Program-made: the position numbers and the translations under genes
Assembly: GCF_905147045.1 (NCBI RefSeq)
Contig: NC_065895.1
Location: 10,421,001-10,485,000, forward strand
Origin: Nymphalis io
Lineage: Eukaryota; Arthropoda; Insecta; Lepidoptera; Nymphalidae
Length of the DNA: 64,000 bases
Reading direction: 5' to 3'
Part shown: positions 24,701-35,017 of the stretch, in pieces
Layout of the letters: each line of letters opens with the position of its first letter
Position numbering within the stretch: position 1 is the stretch's first letter
The notes under the pieces: generated by a model
The model's database searches: none
Told to the model about the DNA's origin: nothing
Seen by the model: the letters and a program-made list of their open reading frames with translations, nothing else

Positions 24701-27700
24701 GCTGTTTCAAAGTGGCTTGGTAGGTTTGGCAGATTCGATACATTCGACATGGATAAAATTTAATGTGTTGCAACCACTTAACTTTCTTGGCTCTTGCTTA
24801 AAACATTAATAAATTTGTGAAATTTATTATTTAGTAGTTAATAATTGATATACCTTAAGTTCTTTTCGAAAATTTTCCTTCGTAATTCATGTTCGCTTTC
24901 GTCTTTATACTTTCTGGCGTGTTTCTCTTGAAACCTATTTGAAAATAAAAATAAAACCCTTAAAATCCTATTACCATAATTTTTTTGTATTTTATTAATA
25001 TACCTTAATGTATGGAATCTTTTACTTTTTAAGTCTTTTTTAATTAATTTAGCGTGTAACGATGGCGCTGACATATAGGCCAATATATAAAAATGTATGA
25101 AACTTACTTTGTAAAAACTCGATCCACGTGTGTTTTATCGTTGATATCAATTAATGTGTTTTCAAAGTCCTCAGAGTCGGTGCAATTATCTAAAATAAAG
25201 ACTCACTATATAAATCTTTCAAAAGTAATGGTGATTACTATGATTCCTACCATAATAAAGTATTTCTTTTTAAATAACATTTTACTTACAAAATCCTATT
25301 ATAGATTTTTATACAATATTTAATTCTGTTATAACCACTACTATACAGTTAACATCTAAATAATAATTTAATTTTAAGATTAGACATGAAGTCTTTCGGT
25401 CTTGCTAATAAACATTCTGCAGCTGACTTCTCTTTTTCTGTCATAACTAAATATGACATTTGAGAAAAGAAGACAAAGCATCGCATAATTATGAAACTGA
25501 TATGTATGGTTATAAGTTTTGAGTAAGCAATATTAACCGCATAGTGTTAAAGCAGTTTGATAAAGAACTTACACTGATCAACATCGAAGACACTTGAGCT
25601 TACTTCGGACTTATAATTAAATATAATCCACTGACTACGTTTTTTTAAATTACCCAACCACGAATTATACTCGAATTCTTCTAGCCTGTTGAAAAAAGGA
25701 ATCTATTAAAAAAGAACAATATAACAATTATCATACTCAAAGTTCCTAGTTTCCAGAAACGGTAGCCAGACATGGCTTCGCCCGCGTGTTAGTGGGAGGA
25801 GGCTATTGGTACCATAAAGCCTTTTCCGTACCCCTGAAAACGTGTATACAAAATTTCATGTTGCTCGGTTAAGTAGTTAAGACTAAAAAGCAAAACAAAT
25901 AAACTGCAAAATGCATTACTAAGGATAATAGTAATATTAGGATATAAATAAGCTTTTGAATCGTCATGTTTTAGGATTGGATTGATTGTACATCGGAGTT
26001 TTGCGTAGAATGTTAAATAAGAGATCATGTGTTTGTGTGGGTGTTTAATACCTTATATATAAGGCATTACCTTATGTCTATATTGTTAGGCTTAGTATGT
26101 TTACGAAATGAAAATAGCGGTTTAATAGTTTAAATAATAATAATTATTAATAATAATAATGTCCTCCAGACCGATTTCGGCCACGGCGGCCAATCTCAAG
26201 TGAGATTAGCCAACTTCGCAGGAGATATTATAGTGCACAAGTGTGTGCGCAAACACAGGTGCACTCTCTATTCCCTAACTCTCATAATACGATGGGACGG
26301 CAATCCGACACGACCGGAAAGAGTTCAGGCGCAGGACCAACGGCTTTACGTGCTTTCCGAGGCACGGGAGTGTACACACTTCCAACTTCCAGGCTCCGGG
26401 CTGCTACTGAGAATTTTCTGACAGAAAAACCCAATAACTTTTTTATTGGCCCGACCTGGGAATTGAACCCAGGACCTCCGGGTCTGCGGCCTTATATCAA
26501 GCCACTAGACCAACGAGGCAGTTAATAATTAATACGCATTGATTTAATCGATAGCTTACTTCACAGGTATCCAAGATGAACTATTTCTATCCAAGAACAC
26601 CCAGATATATTTTTTCGTTTTCTCATTCAGATCTTCATCTATGTACTGAAATTTTTCTACTTCCCCCATTTCAAAAATATCCTTGCCTGTTAAATGTAAT
26701 TAATATAAATACAATTGCTAAATAAGTAAAAAATATGTAGTTATGAAACCGATTAATAAAGGTATTACAGTTATTAGTATAACAACACACATTATTTTTT
26801 ATCGTGTAACCTTCCAGGGATTTTAAAAAATGTTTTTGTTTTATAGTCCGTATTGAATACATAATATTATATCACCATAGCACATGACAAGCAATATGTT
26901 AAAAGCGTGTGTACGCAGCTTCATCGCTTACAGCGACGTTTTCCGGAAAACTTTTGGGAATAAAATTAAAATATTTCGCAGTAAAATAAAAAAAAAGAAT
27001 TTATTTTTTAATTGTATATGTAATGAAATAGTTATATATTAAGGCTTAATGTTGTAGTCAGTTTTTTAGTATATAACAACTTTTTTTTAAAAGAATCTGT
27101 AGAGGCGGACTATCATGTGGGCCACCTGATGATAAGTGGTCACCAACGCCTATAGACATTAGCATTTTAAGAAATATTAACCATGGCTTTCATCGCTAAT
27201 GCGCCACAAAATGTTTCGAGCATATTTGTTGTAGGTAACAATAAAATCAGCAATTGAGCCACCTTACAGTAATTGGTTATCACCTCCAAGACGTTGGCAC
27301 TGTAACCACCAGGCAAATTAAAACTTAATTGCAAACCGTGAAAAATATCACGGTTTCTTTTAATTAGAGTTTACAAAAGATTTATAATCATTTATAATCT
27401 TACAGTTCTTAACTAATAATACTTGCCAGCGTGTACGAAGTCAGAAGTAGATGGCAGAATGTCTATCAACTCGATAGGCTCGCTCATTGAACCTTTCGTT
27501 TTTAGACAAATAAACTTATTAGTGTACTCTTCCGTAGTTTCCGGATGAATCTACAATAGAAAGATTATTAAACGCAAGGTACAATTATGTACGTATTTTT
27601 TTTATATATACCTCGTATTGGACACCGTAGCTCTTTTTCTTCCTCTTTACAGAAATTGTTTTTTTTGCACCCTTATTATAGTCAACTCTTGATTTCCTGG

Positions 27701-28991
27701 TCGTTCTCCTAAAAATAATATAATTAATATTTAATGTTAGTAATTTTTAATAAACTTGCATAAAGTATTTTATAATTATAGCGCATTTACGCATGTAATC
27801 CATACTATACAATATATAATATAAAGCTGAAAATTTGATTACCAGCCACAAGCTTGATTTAAAAAAAAAACAAACATTTTACGATTGATAACCCATTTAT
27901 TGATAAAGAATAGACTACATAAAATCACGGTAAGGCCCATGGGAACGGAGCAGTGCGGTTCGACGCTGATGAAACTGTGCGGAACATCTAGTATGTTATA
28001 AGATGATAAGAAATGTTAATATTGTTGATTTAGTTTTCATTAAATCAGAATTATAAATACAAAAGTATCCTGTGTCTCTGTTTGTTACGTCATCAAGATT
28101 AAACCATGATATGAGGATTTACGAAAAAAAAAACTTGACGCTGGAAGAGTCAAGGGCAACCTATAGTACATGCTTTAAAAGGGAACAGACCTTAATGTTT
28201 GTAAAGGTGTAATTAAATATAAAAATTTCTATGACGGAATTTTGTTGAATGATCAAAACTGTATAGATTGCGCAATTTTTAACATTGCCAAACAAAAAGT
28301 TTGAATAAAATGACTAGAAATTATTTTTGGAACGATTAATTTGAAAATAGAGCTAACTGAGGAAAATATAATATTTATATATAAACTCTTTGCTGAATGA
28401 TTACCTTATTAAATACATTTATCTATATATATTTTCATATATGGTTTTATAACATGCTAATACTTGCCAGTATGAAATGTCTTCAACTAAACCGGAAGTG
28501 AGCGATAATTTTGTAGCTTCAAAGGAGTATTGCTTTGACCATTGCAGCTCGGGAAGTTCTTCATCTTGTACTGCAATATTAAAAAAAAAACATTATAATA
28601 ATAGCTTATATATAGTAAATAATAATTAAATAGTGAATAAAGTCTTCCTTTACTTTTTAAAGTCCCTTTTAAAACCCCCACGGAAAAAGAGGCGGATGTT
28701 ATAAGTTTTACGTGTCTCTGATGATTGAGTGTTCTTAGCTATATTATTGTTTATTATAACATCGTATTATTAAAGAAAATATCATCATTAAACAACATTT
28801 ATGAGTAAGGCAGTTATAACGTAAGTCTTTTAAATTAAAAATTATTCAAGTCGTTACGGGTTGTATATTTATAATGATTTAAATATATATAAAATTGTGT
28901 TAACTTTTAATTATATAAAAACTAACTCACCGGATTTCCGAGCCGATGCAACAGCGAGTAAAAATAATATTTTCAATATGAATAAAAACAT
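21767..28991 (-). CDS. 26-29-p: Papain-family cysteine peptidase, 26/29-kDa proteinase type
   Basis: Secreted or lysosomal endopeptidase (C1A), 538 aa, in 14 exons: 28991-28931, 28570-28468, 27708-27612, 27550-27427, 26686-26560, 25685-25573, 25189-25108, 24934-24854, 24575-24346, 23975-23849, 23592-23487, 23364-23275, 22973-22879, 21947-21767. Phases close throughout. Residues 1-17 form a signal peptide (FLFILKILFLLAVASA). 21-235 is the N-terminal extension specific to this family (WSKQY near 31, KSRVDY at 60-65). 237-322 is the inhibitory prodomain, with ERFNIN residues E250, R254, F258, N261, I265, N269 and G278-N280-L282-D284. The catalytic domain starts near 323: Q341, C347, H486, N506 and W508. 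Sequons are N163, N210 and N425. Oddities: GCCW (C346-C347) replaces the usual GSCW, FDLR replaces DWR, and introns 2 and 4 need GC donors. Family homologues act in haemocytes or digestion; the role here is inferred. Low-sequence-similarity paralogy to the canonical gene is possible. Confidence 0.93.
22141..22478 (+). mobile_element. SINE-2 copy in peptidase intron 13
   Basis: The head (ggtctagtggct at 22147-22158) through to the (ATC)-type tail (gaggacatcatcctcat). Diverged, and antisense to the gene. A 156-codon ORF over it is a by-product of this repeat. Confidence 0.75.
22535..22853 (+). mobile_element. Full-length SINE-1 in peptidase intron 13, with target duplication
   Basis: A nearly intact SINE-1 at 22545-22843 with clear A box (tggcctagtgg) and B box (ggttcaaaccc). 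The 10-bp duplication attattgtat flanks it at 22535-22544 and 22844-22853. It lies antisense to the gene and ends 25 bases from the exon 13 donor at 22878. Confidence 0.93.
24660..24745 (-). mobile_element. SINE-1 fragment in peptidase intron 8
   Basis: Only the segment around gaggagaa, ttcaccacgctg and cttggtag is left, with many changes. Confidence 0.6.
25750..26040. repeat. Worn interspersed repeat in peptidase intron 5
   Basis: Contains a gcttcgcccgcgtg block and a caaaatttcatgttgctcgg block like those near the ends of many insect LINE/Helitron-type repeats. Boundaries cannot be fixed. Confidence 0.35.
26130..26521 (-). mobile_element. Full-length SINE-2 in peptidase intron 5
   Basis: The best SINE-2 copy in the window. 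Head at 26440-26521 on the minus strand (gtctagtggct and gggttcaattc boxes), complete body, and an (ATT)n tail at 26130-26160. It lies in the same orientation as the gene and starts 38 bases inside the intron from the exon 5 donor (26559). Confidence 0.93.
27101..27308 (+). repeat. Two partial repeat-3 copies in peptidase intron 4
   Basis: 27101-27205 matches the first third of repeat-3 (gtgggccacctgatgataag, aatgcgccac). 27256-27308 starts the same unit again (gagccacctta, ggttatcacc, ttggcactgtaa). They could be tandem remnants or two insertions. Confidence 0.65.
27425..27427 (-). other. GC splice donor of peptidase intron 4
   Basis: Exon 4 ends in G at 27427 and the intron starts gcaagt. 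Using the nearby gtatta instead, six bases into the intron, puts a stop in exon 5. The GC site restores the frame into exon 5 (acceptor before 26686). Confidence 0.8.
28466..28468 (-). other. GC splice donor of peptidase intron 2
   Basis: Exon 2 ends TG at 28468, followed by gcaagt. Only this site keeps the frame into exon 3 (SYW then RTTRKSR). The gtatta alternative gives an early stop within exon 3. Confidence 0.8.
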
Positions 28992-29006
28992 TATGCCTTC
29001 CTTTAT

Positions 29007-29037
29007 AATGAAATAACCCAAAATTACCTATTATATA
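29007..29037 (-). promoter_or_regulatory. TATA box and initiator of the peptidase gene
   Basis: On the minus strand TATATAA occupies 29037-29031 and a TCATT initiator lies at 29011-29007, placing the predicted start at 29009, 28 nt downstream of the TATA box. That leaves an 18-nt leader before the ATG at 28991, which is short but workable. Confidence 0.6.
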
Positions 29038-29510
29038 CGAAACGTAATCAGTTCCAAAAATTAATTAATCGCTCACTCTGTATACGGATTTAATATGGAT
29101 AAGCATGTGATTTTTCAATGATATTATTCATATATATATAATGAGTAAATTTAATATAATTATTTTAATTATAAAAAATGTTAATTATAAAAAACAGAGT
29201 TATCGCTAGCGTTTCTTTAAGAAATTTATTCAAGGAAATTAAAAGAATGATTGGCGCCTTTCAATATTACATACATTTGATAATGTGATGTACGTTATTA
29301 TCTGTGTAAAGATATAAAAAAAATTCTAAAAGTTGTTATGTACATACTATTAATACCAACATTCGCTACTTACGTCTTTTACCCGAAAACACAGGTTTAA
29401 TAATTCTTTTGTCGAATAATGTATAAAACAGGATCCCAGAAAACATTAAGAAATGTTTAAATTTTAATTAAAAAAAATAAACGTTTGCTTGGCTTAGGAT
29501 ATTATTCCTA
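29038..29510. other. AT-rich upstream region of the peptidase gene
   Basis: Nothing recognisable beyond the core promoter. It separates the gene from the LINE fragment that begins near 29511. Confidence 0.4.
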
Positions 29511-30405
29511 GCGCGCCCACTTCGAGTGCGCTCGAGGCGTTGAAGCGGCAGGAACACCGGAGGGCTCTTGCGACGTGGCGCGACCGTCTCTGTGAAGAAC
29601 GGTTCGCACGCAAACGTGTCGTTGGAGCGATCCTGCCAGCCTTTGAAGCCTGGATGAGACGAAAGCAACGAGTCACCTTCCGACTTACGCAGGTAATGAC
29701 CGGTCACGGTTATTTTGGAGAATACCTGTGTAAGATCGGACGCGAATCGACGGCGATGTGTCACCACTGTGGCGCGGACCGGGACACCGCTCAGCATACG
29801 TTGGAGGTGTGCCCCGCGTGGAGTGCGGAGAGGGAGATCCTGGTTCGTGAAGTCGGACAAGACCTGTCCCTGCGAGCAATCGTGTCGGCGATGCTTCGCA
29901 GGGAATCGGCGTGGAGGGCCGTAGCCTCCTTCTGTGAGACCGTCATGGTTCAAAAGGAGACGGTGGAGCGGGAACGGGGAAAGGCCGATCCTGCTCGGCG
30001 GAGACGACGACGGCGTCGTCTCGGCCCTGCCATAGCCCAGACGCCCGGGGCTTAAAAGTTAGGGCGTAACCCTGGGGCCGTGGATGCGTGAGGTGGGGGC
30101 CTCACGTGTCCTATTTCAGACGGCCCTGTGGAGGACGGAGGTCGCGCTGCAGTACGAACTAGCGAGGAGTGAGGGGGGGCGAGATTCGCCCCCTGATGAG
30201 AGCTCCGCCGAGCCATGAGTGGAGCAAAGCACGGGAGAGGCCGCGGATGCGTTATATCAACACGATCCCGCAGCCTCTCCGACCTGTTCTGAGGACGGCC
30301 ATCGCAGTGGTTTTAGTGGGTAAGAATCCCACATAACCCGGTTCCACCCCCATAGAACCCGGGTACCTTTCTGAAGGTTTCCACTGAGAGAAAAAAAAAG
30401 AAAAA
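29511..30405 (+). mobile_element. 5'-truncated R1-type non-LTR retrotransposon end
   Basis: A G+C-rich block with sharp edges against AT-rich DNA. It carries the C-terminal end of a retrotransposon ORF, a 3' untranslated region of about 340 bp (including cccacataacccggttcc at about 30328) and an A-rich end (gagagaaaaaaaaag) near 30390-30405. It lies head to head with the peptidase gene, about 0.5 kb from its start. Confidence 0.8.
29513..30055 (+). pseudogene. Reverse-transcriptase ORF C-terminal fragment (R1-like)
   Basis: One open frame of about 180 codons with no start of its own (29540 is only a TTG), cut at its 5' end by truncation. It contains a C-terminal zinc-knuckle: counting residue 1 at 29540, C74, C77, H86 and C91 (CHHCG, then AQHTLEVC), as in R1/TRAS-like elements. 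Next comes a basic tail with a run of arginines before the stop at 30053-30055. The reverse transcriptase and endonuclease domains are absent, so it cannot be functional. Confidence 0.8.
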
Positions 30406-30659
30406 GGATATTTCTAGATTGGAACATTTTGAAAATGAAACGATCGCGTCCAGGCCATTTCAAATATATATATATATATTCGTTGCAAACAATAATATTA
30501 GAATAAAAAATATCCCGCTGAGTCGTTTTAGATCCGCCGAAAGAATCTGAGGTATTTATTTCCGAACAGGTAGGATATTTTTGACAATCAATGCGCAAGT
30601 ATAATGCTTCTGAATAAAGATTTTGACTTTCCTGTATGATCTTTATATGATAAGCATTT

Positions 30660-30975
30660 GTATGATAAGCCGAGATGGCCCTGTGGTAAGAACGCGTGAA
30701 TCTTAACCGATGATCGTGGGTTCAAACCCGGGCAAGCACCACTGAATTTTCATGTGCTTAATTTGTGATTATAATTCATCTCGTGCTTTACGGTGAAGGA
30801 AAACATCGTGAGGAAACCTGCATGTGTTTAATTTCACTGAAGTTCTGCCACATGTGAATTCTACCAACCCGCATTGGAGCAGCGTGGTGGAATAAGCTCC
30901 AAACCTTCTCCTCAAAAAGAGGAGAGGAGGCCTTTAGCCCAGCAGTGGGACATTCACAGGCTGTTACGGTATGAT
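30660..30975 (+). mobile_element. Full-length SINE-1
   Basis: Complete copy at 30667-30968. The A box has a small change (gccctgtggtaag) and the B box ggttcaaaccc is intact. A short duplication gtatgat is at 30660-30666 and 30969-30975. A further gtatgatcttta at about 30634 matches the sequence right of the element, so the target was itself locally repeated. Confidence 0.88.
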
Positions 30976-31329
30976 CTTTACAAAGCAATCTGTAGAAATT
31001 GGATTATCATATAAAATGAAGAAGGTTATACTGTTTCAAAGAACAACGTACAATAAAAAAAAAATATATATATAAATAATAATTGAGATAAAATAAATGT
31101 GTCTCAGAATTTATTTTCGATTTGCTCGATTATTTAAAGTAAGTAACAAACAAGACTAAGTTAAGCTGAAAATTTACTCTTAAAAGTTGATACTAAGTGC
31201 AGTGCTACACGACGGAAAAACAGATTACGACTATTTAGAAATGAAGGAAAAGTAATAAATTAGACGTTTAAAGATGCTTAAGAAACGCGAATTTTATTGT
31301 TTCGTCGAATATTTTTATAGTACAGTACA

Positions 31330-31630
31330 GTAACAGCCTGTTAATGGCCCACTGCTGGACCAAGGCCTCCTCTCCCTTTTGAGGAGAAGGTTTGGAGCTT
31401 ATTCCACCACGCTGCTCCAATGCGGGTTGGTGGAATACACATGTGGCAGAATTACAGTAAAATTAGACACATGCCGGTTTCCTCACGATGTTTTCCTTCA
31501 CCGTCACGTACGAGATGAATTACAAAAAAACACAAATTAAGCACATGAAAATCAGTGGTGCTTGCCTGGATTTGAACCCACGATCATCGGGTAAGATTCA
31601 CGCGTTATAACCACTAGGCCATCTCGACTC
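31330..31630 (-). mobile_element. SINE-1, near full length
   Basis: Tail at left and head at right (gatttgaaccc B box on this strand's complement). A short A-rich insertion follows the body (about 31524-31531). No clear target duplication found. Confidence 0.88.
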
Positions 31631-33163
31631 ATACTTATAAATCTTGTGTAATACAAAAACTAATATTAATTAATTTTAAATGATTTAATATTTTAAAGTC
31701 TATATTATGGCTTTCCTTTTTACACAAAAAAAACCTCAGCTATTAATTATTTTTTAATGAACTTAACAATACAGATTTTTAATTATTGTTATTATAAAAA
31801 TCCAGTATATTTTTGAGCAAATATTATATAATATAATTTAATATTGATATTGTAGTTTATATTTCAATAAACAAGCTTTGTACGAGCCCTCATATTTTAT
31901 ATAAAATATTAAATCTATTATAGCCTGCCCTGTTAATTAATGGAGCCTCCTGTTAAGGAGAAGACTTGGAGCTTTATCCAACACATTTCTTTCACCACCG
32001 AGAACGAGGTGACTTATAAACATAAATTCATTTTATTCATACTCAGTGCTGCTTACGTCGATTTGTAAAAACGTAACTCGTTTTTTTTATAAGCAAATCT
32101 CCACAGACCTGTTGTCGTATTTTACTATTAATTTTAATGAGTTCATATTTCATGTGCCTGCAACTTACTTATTTCTAGGCAGCATCACAATTAAGTTCTT
32201 TCAATCTTTAATTGGGTTGACATGTTCTATTTACCAAGCTGTCTTGACTATGAAATTAAATGGAAAAAAAAAATTATATATATATAATAAAAAGAACCCA
32301 ATGTTGTTGATCCATCTATAGTGTTTCTATACATGGCTTCATATAAAAGATAATTTGATTACTCCTATTGAGGTATCGGAAGTTTCATTAAAAGTCATAT
32401 AATTAGAAAATCAATTAAGAAACGGATATTGGTTCAATAAAATATCGACATGCGTGTTTCCGAAAGATGAAGAAATTGGGCGCTTGAGATACATTTTAAT
32501 TAGAACTACTTGCTTGTTGTAATGAGAGAGTCCAGCGCAATAAATTGCTTTGCGTGCTCACGAATGTTTCTATCAGCTATTTAATTACGTTTGTTTCAGA
32601 ATAATTTCTCGACATCCGCCATTGAGAGTAATGGGATTGGGCGTTAAGAATTAGTAATAATGAAACGTCACACGATAGACAAAAACTCGTTTTCATTTTA
32701 AATCTTGTCAATTACATCTGATGCCTAATCCGCACACATTTATATTTGACGTCTTTAAGTGAACCAAGTGTAAGTGTGTGAAAATATAACAACTAATTTA
32801 AAAAGTCAATTACTAGGCCTCTCTTACTAATAATACAAGTTAACATCCGCTATAAATTAAAAGTGAAGAATACCTTACAGTATTTTTATCCCACTTAACA
32901 AGATTATATGAATCAACAGAAGCGAAAAAATGAATTGAATTTACTGGACAATTAAATAAAGTTTTTATTAGTTTCCTGAGTGCAAGTGTCTGTTCAACCA
33001 TTAGGTATATTGTACAGCGAGGCGTACCTCATACGCTTTATAGATATTATACGCATTGTGAGTAAGGCGTACAATGCTTAAGTAGTTCACTGAACAACGG
33101 CGACTTCCTATATCGATGATTTTGTTTTATTGCCTTGTAAACATAAACGGACTTATATATAAT
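31631..33163. other. AT-rich non-coding with a SINE-1 remnant
   Basis: 31920-32065 keeps pieces of SINE-1 on the minus strand (gcctcctgttaaggagaag, tttcaccaccgag). A 91-codon ORF at 32046-32321 is AT-driven and has no domain. No gene. Confidence 0.4.
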
Positions 33164-33277
33164 CGTTGTTTAGCGAGTGATTAGTTAAACAATGCTGTGT
33201 CTTCTTCTTTCGACTGTCAAATCAATAAAGACAGAAAGAGATAAACCAGTGTTTAACTAAACAGTCACTAAGTAACG
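33164..33277. mobile_element. MITE-1: short element with 31-bp inverted termini
   Basis: The ends at 33164-33194 and 33247-33277 are inverted repeats matching at about 25 of 31 positions (shared cores TTAGTTAAACA and CGTT). The core includes cttcttctttcgac, and partial relatives of it occur at 47717-47790, 57290-57345 and 58340-58395. A 114-bp size with inverted ends and multiple copies suggests a MITE. No transposase source is visible. Confidence 0.6.
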
Positions 33278-34251
33278 TTTGTAAGTAAGATCGAAAATCG
33301 TTTGATTATATCTGTATATTTAAACTTAGTTCTTTTGATTAATTTGATTCAGTTAATATTGCGAATTAAAAGTTCTTCTTTTATTATGAGAGTTAAGACT
33401 TGACGTTACGGCAAATGATTTAAAAAAAAGCGAAAATCAAAGTAAGAATTTAGATAATTGCTAAAAAAAATACTAGTATTGTTTGTAAGGTACGTAGTAA
33501 TGGGTCGGCCATTACTACTTTTTTTTGTGACTTTTCGAATGTTTGTGTAAGTAATACTTGTAATAATTATACACATTTTTTTAAGATTAATAAATTTTGT
33601 ACTTATAGGAATTTAAAAATAGAAAACAAATAAAGAAACAAAAACAATAACAAAATTAAAATTAATTTAGACGATGTACTTAATTAATTACGTCACTGGG
33701 TAAAATTCTTGAATCTAAAGTCTTATAATAGATTCGATTTCGTTACAGTCTATGGGACTAATTAAGTCGATCGAGTACTGGATGGTGATCTTAATTAACT
33801 CCGGCGGAGACTGGAGTCTGCCAGATAAAACGAAAGGGTTTGTTTTTAGAGTTTTATTAACTAATCGAGACCAATAACCGCTCACCGTGCTGTGTGTCGC
33901 CTAGTGGGAGTATTTTTATTCGATAGCGTTGATGTTAACTACGATTCAAATGGAATTCTAATATTGTCACTGACGGCGCTGTTTTCATTTCATGTAAATA
34001 ACATAGGAACGAGAATAAGAGGAGTAAATAAAAATATTAGTGGGTACTTTTTTAAAACAGACAATACCAGTATTTTTAAGCAATTATGATTTATAGTATG
34101 AAATTTACGTATACAGTATGTATGTACTTTGTTTTTGGTTTTTTTTTTTTAAGGTACGAAGTTTCAGCATAGACATATAATCCAACGATTTTATGTCCAT
34201 AAGGCACTAAAAATAATCAACGAATAAGTTATTTTTTTTAACACATTATAC
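33278..34251. other. AT-rich non-coding
   Basis: No gene or repeat recognised. The short ORF at 33892-34089 has no recognisable features. Confidence 0.45.
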
Positions 34252-34442
34252 GCGTTTGACCGTTGACTTGCCTGATGTGCATCGACACGGTCTAGGATGG
34301 AGCACACTTGCCTAGAAGAAACCTGTTTACTCTGGATTTGAAAACACCAACGTTGTACCTGTCAGGAAATACAGACTCAGGCAAAGCATTCCATAGTTTC
34401 GCAGTGCGAATGATAAATGTAGATTCAAGGTGCTTTGTTAAA
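34252..34442 (+). repeat. Interspersed repeat, LINE-tail-like
   Basis: Blocks ggagcacacttgcctagaag, acctgtttactctggatttg and gcaaagcattccatag fit a widespread lepidopteran LINE-tail repeat. Related in style to repeat-4 but not clearly the same family. Confidence 0.5.
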
Positions 34443-34449
34443 AAAATTT

Positions 34450-34682
34450 TAGTGTAGGTAGACCGACAAGTAAATCGGTCACCGGATGGTAAGTAGTCAT
34501 CACCGCCATTGTAGTAGTCATCAGCAGCCTTGGGAACTAAGATGTTATGTCCCTAGTGCCTGTAGTTACACTGGCTTACTCACCCTTTAAACCGGACCAC
34601 AACAATACTAAGTATTGCTGTTTTGCGGTAGAATATTCGATAAGTGGGTGGTACCTACCCAGACGAACTTGCAGAAAGCAAT
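34450..34682 (+). repeat. Repeat-3 copy, interrupted at its right end
   Basis: Runs from accggatggtaagtagtcat to ccagacgaacttgcagaaag. A SINE-1 is inserted just past this point, and the target bases cagaaagcaat resume after it at 35007. Confidence 0.8.
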
Positions 34683-35017
34683 CCGAATCCGAAACAGCCT
34701 GTGAATGTCCCACTGCTGGGCTAAAGGCCTCCTCTCCTCATTTTGAGGAGAAGGTTTTGGAGCTTATTCCACCACGCTGCTCCAATGCGGGTTGGTGGAA
34801 TACACATGTGGCAGAATTTCAGTGAAATTAGACACATGCAGGTTTCCTCACGATGTTTTCCTTCACCGTGAAGCACGAGATGAATTATAATCACAAATTA
34901 AGCACATGAAAATTCAGTGGTGCTTGCCCGGGTTTGAACCCACGATCATCGGTTAAGATTCACGCGTTCTTACCACTGGGCCATCTCGGCTTCCTTCCTT
35001 CGGCTTCAGAAAGCAAT
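34672..35017 (-). mobile_element. Full-length SINE-1 with target duplication
   Basis: Element at 34683-35006, with the 11-bp duplication cagaaagcaat at 34672-34682 and 35007-35017. Complete head with B box (ggtttgaaccc on the plus strand). The tail repeat is ccgaatccgaaa rather than the gtaac type seen elsewhere. Confidence 0.93.

Noticed and set aside
29468..29953. 161-codon minus-strand ORF
   Set aside because: It is the antisense shadow of the G+C-rich R1-like frame, whose zinc-knuckle is on the plus strand.
32046..32321. 91-codon plus-strand ORF
   Set aside because: Overlaps a SINE-1 remnant at its start and is AT-rich throughout.
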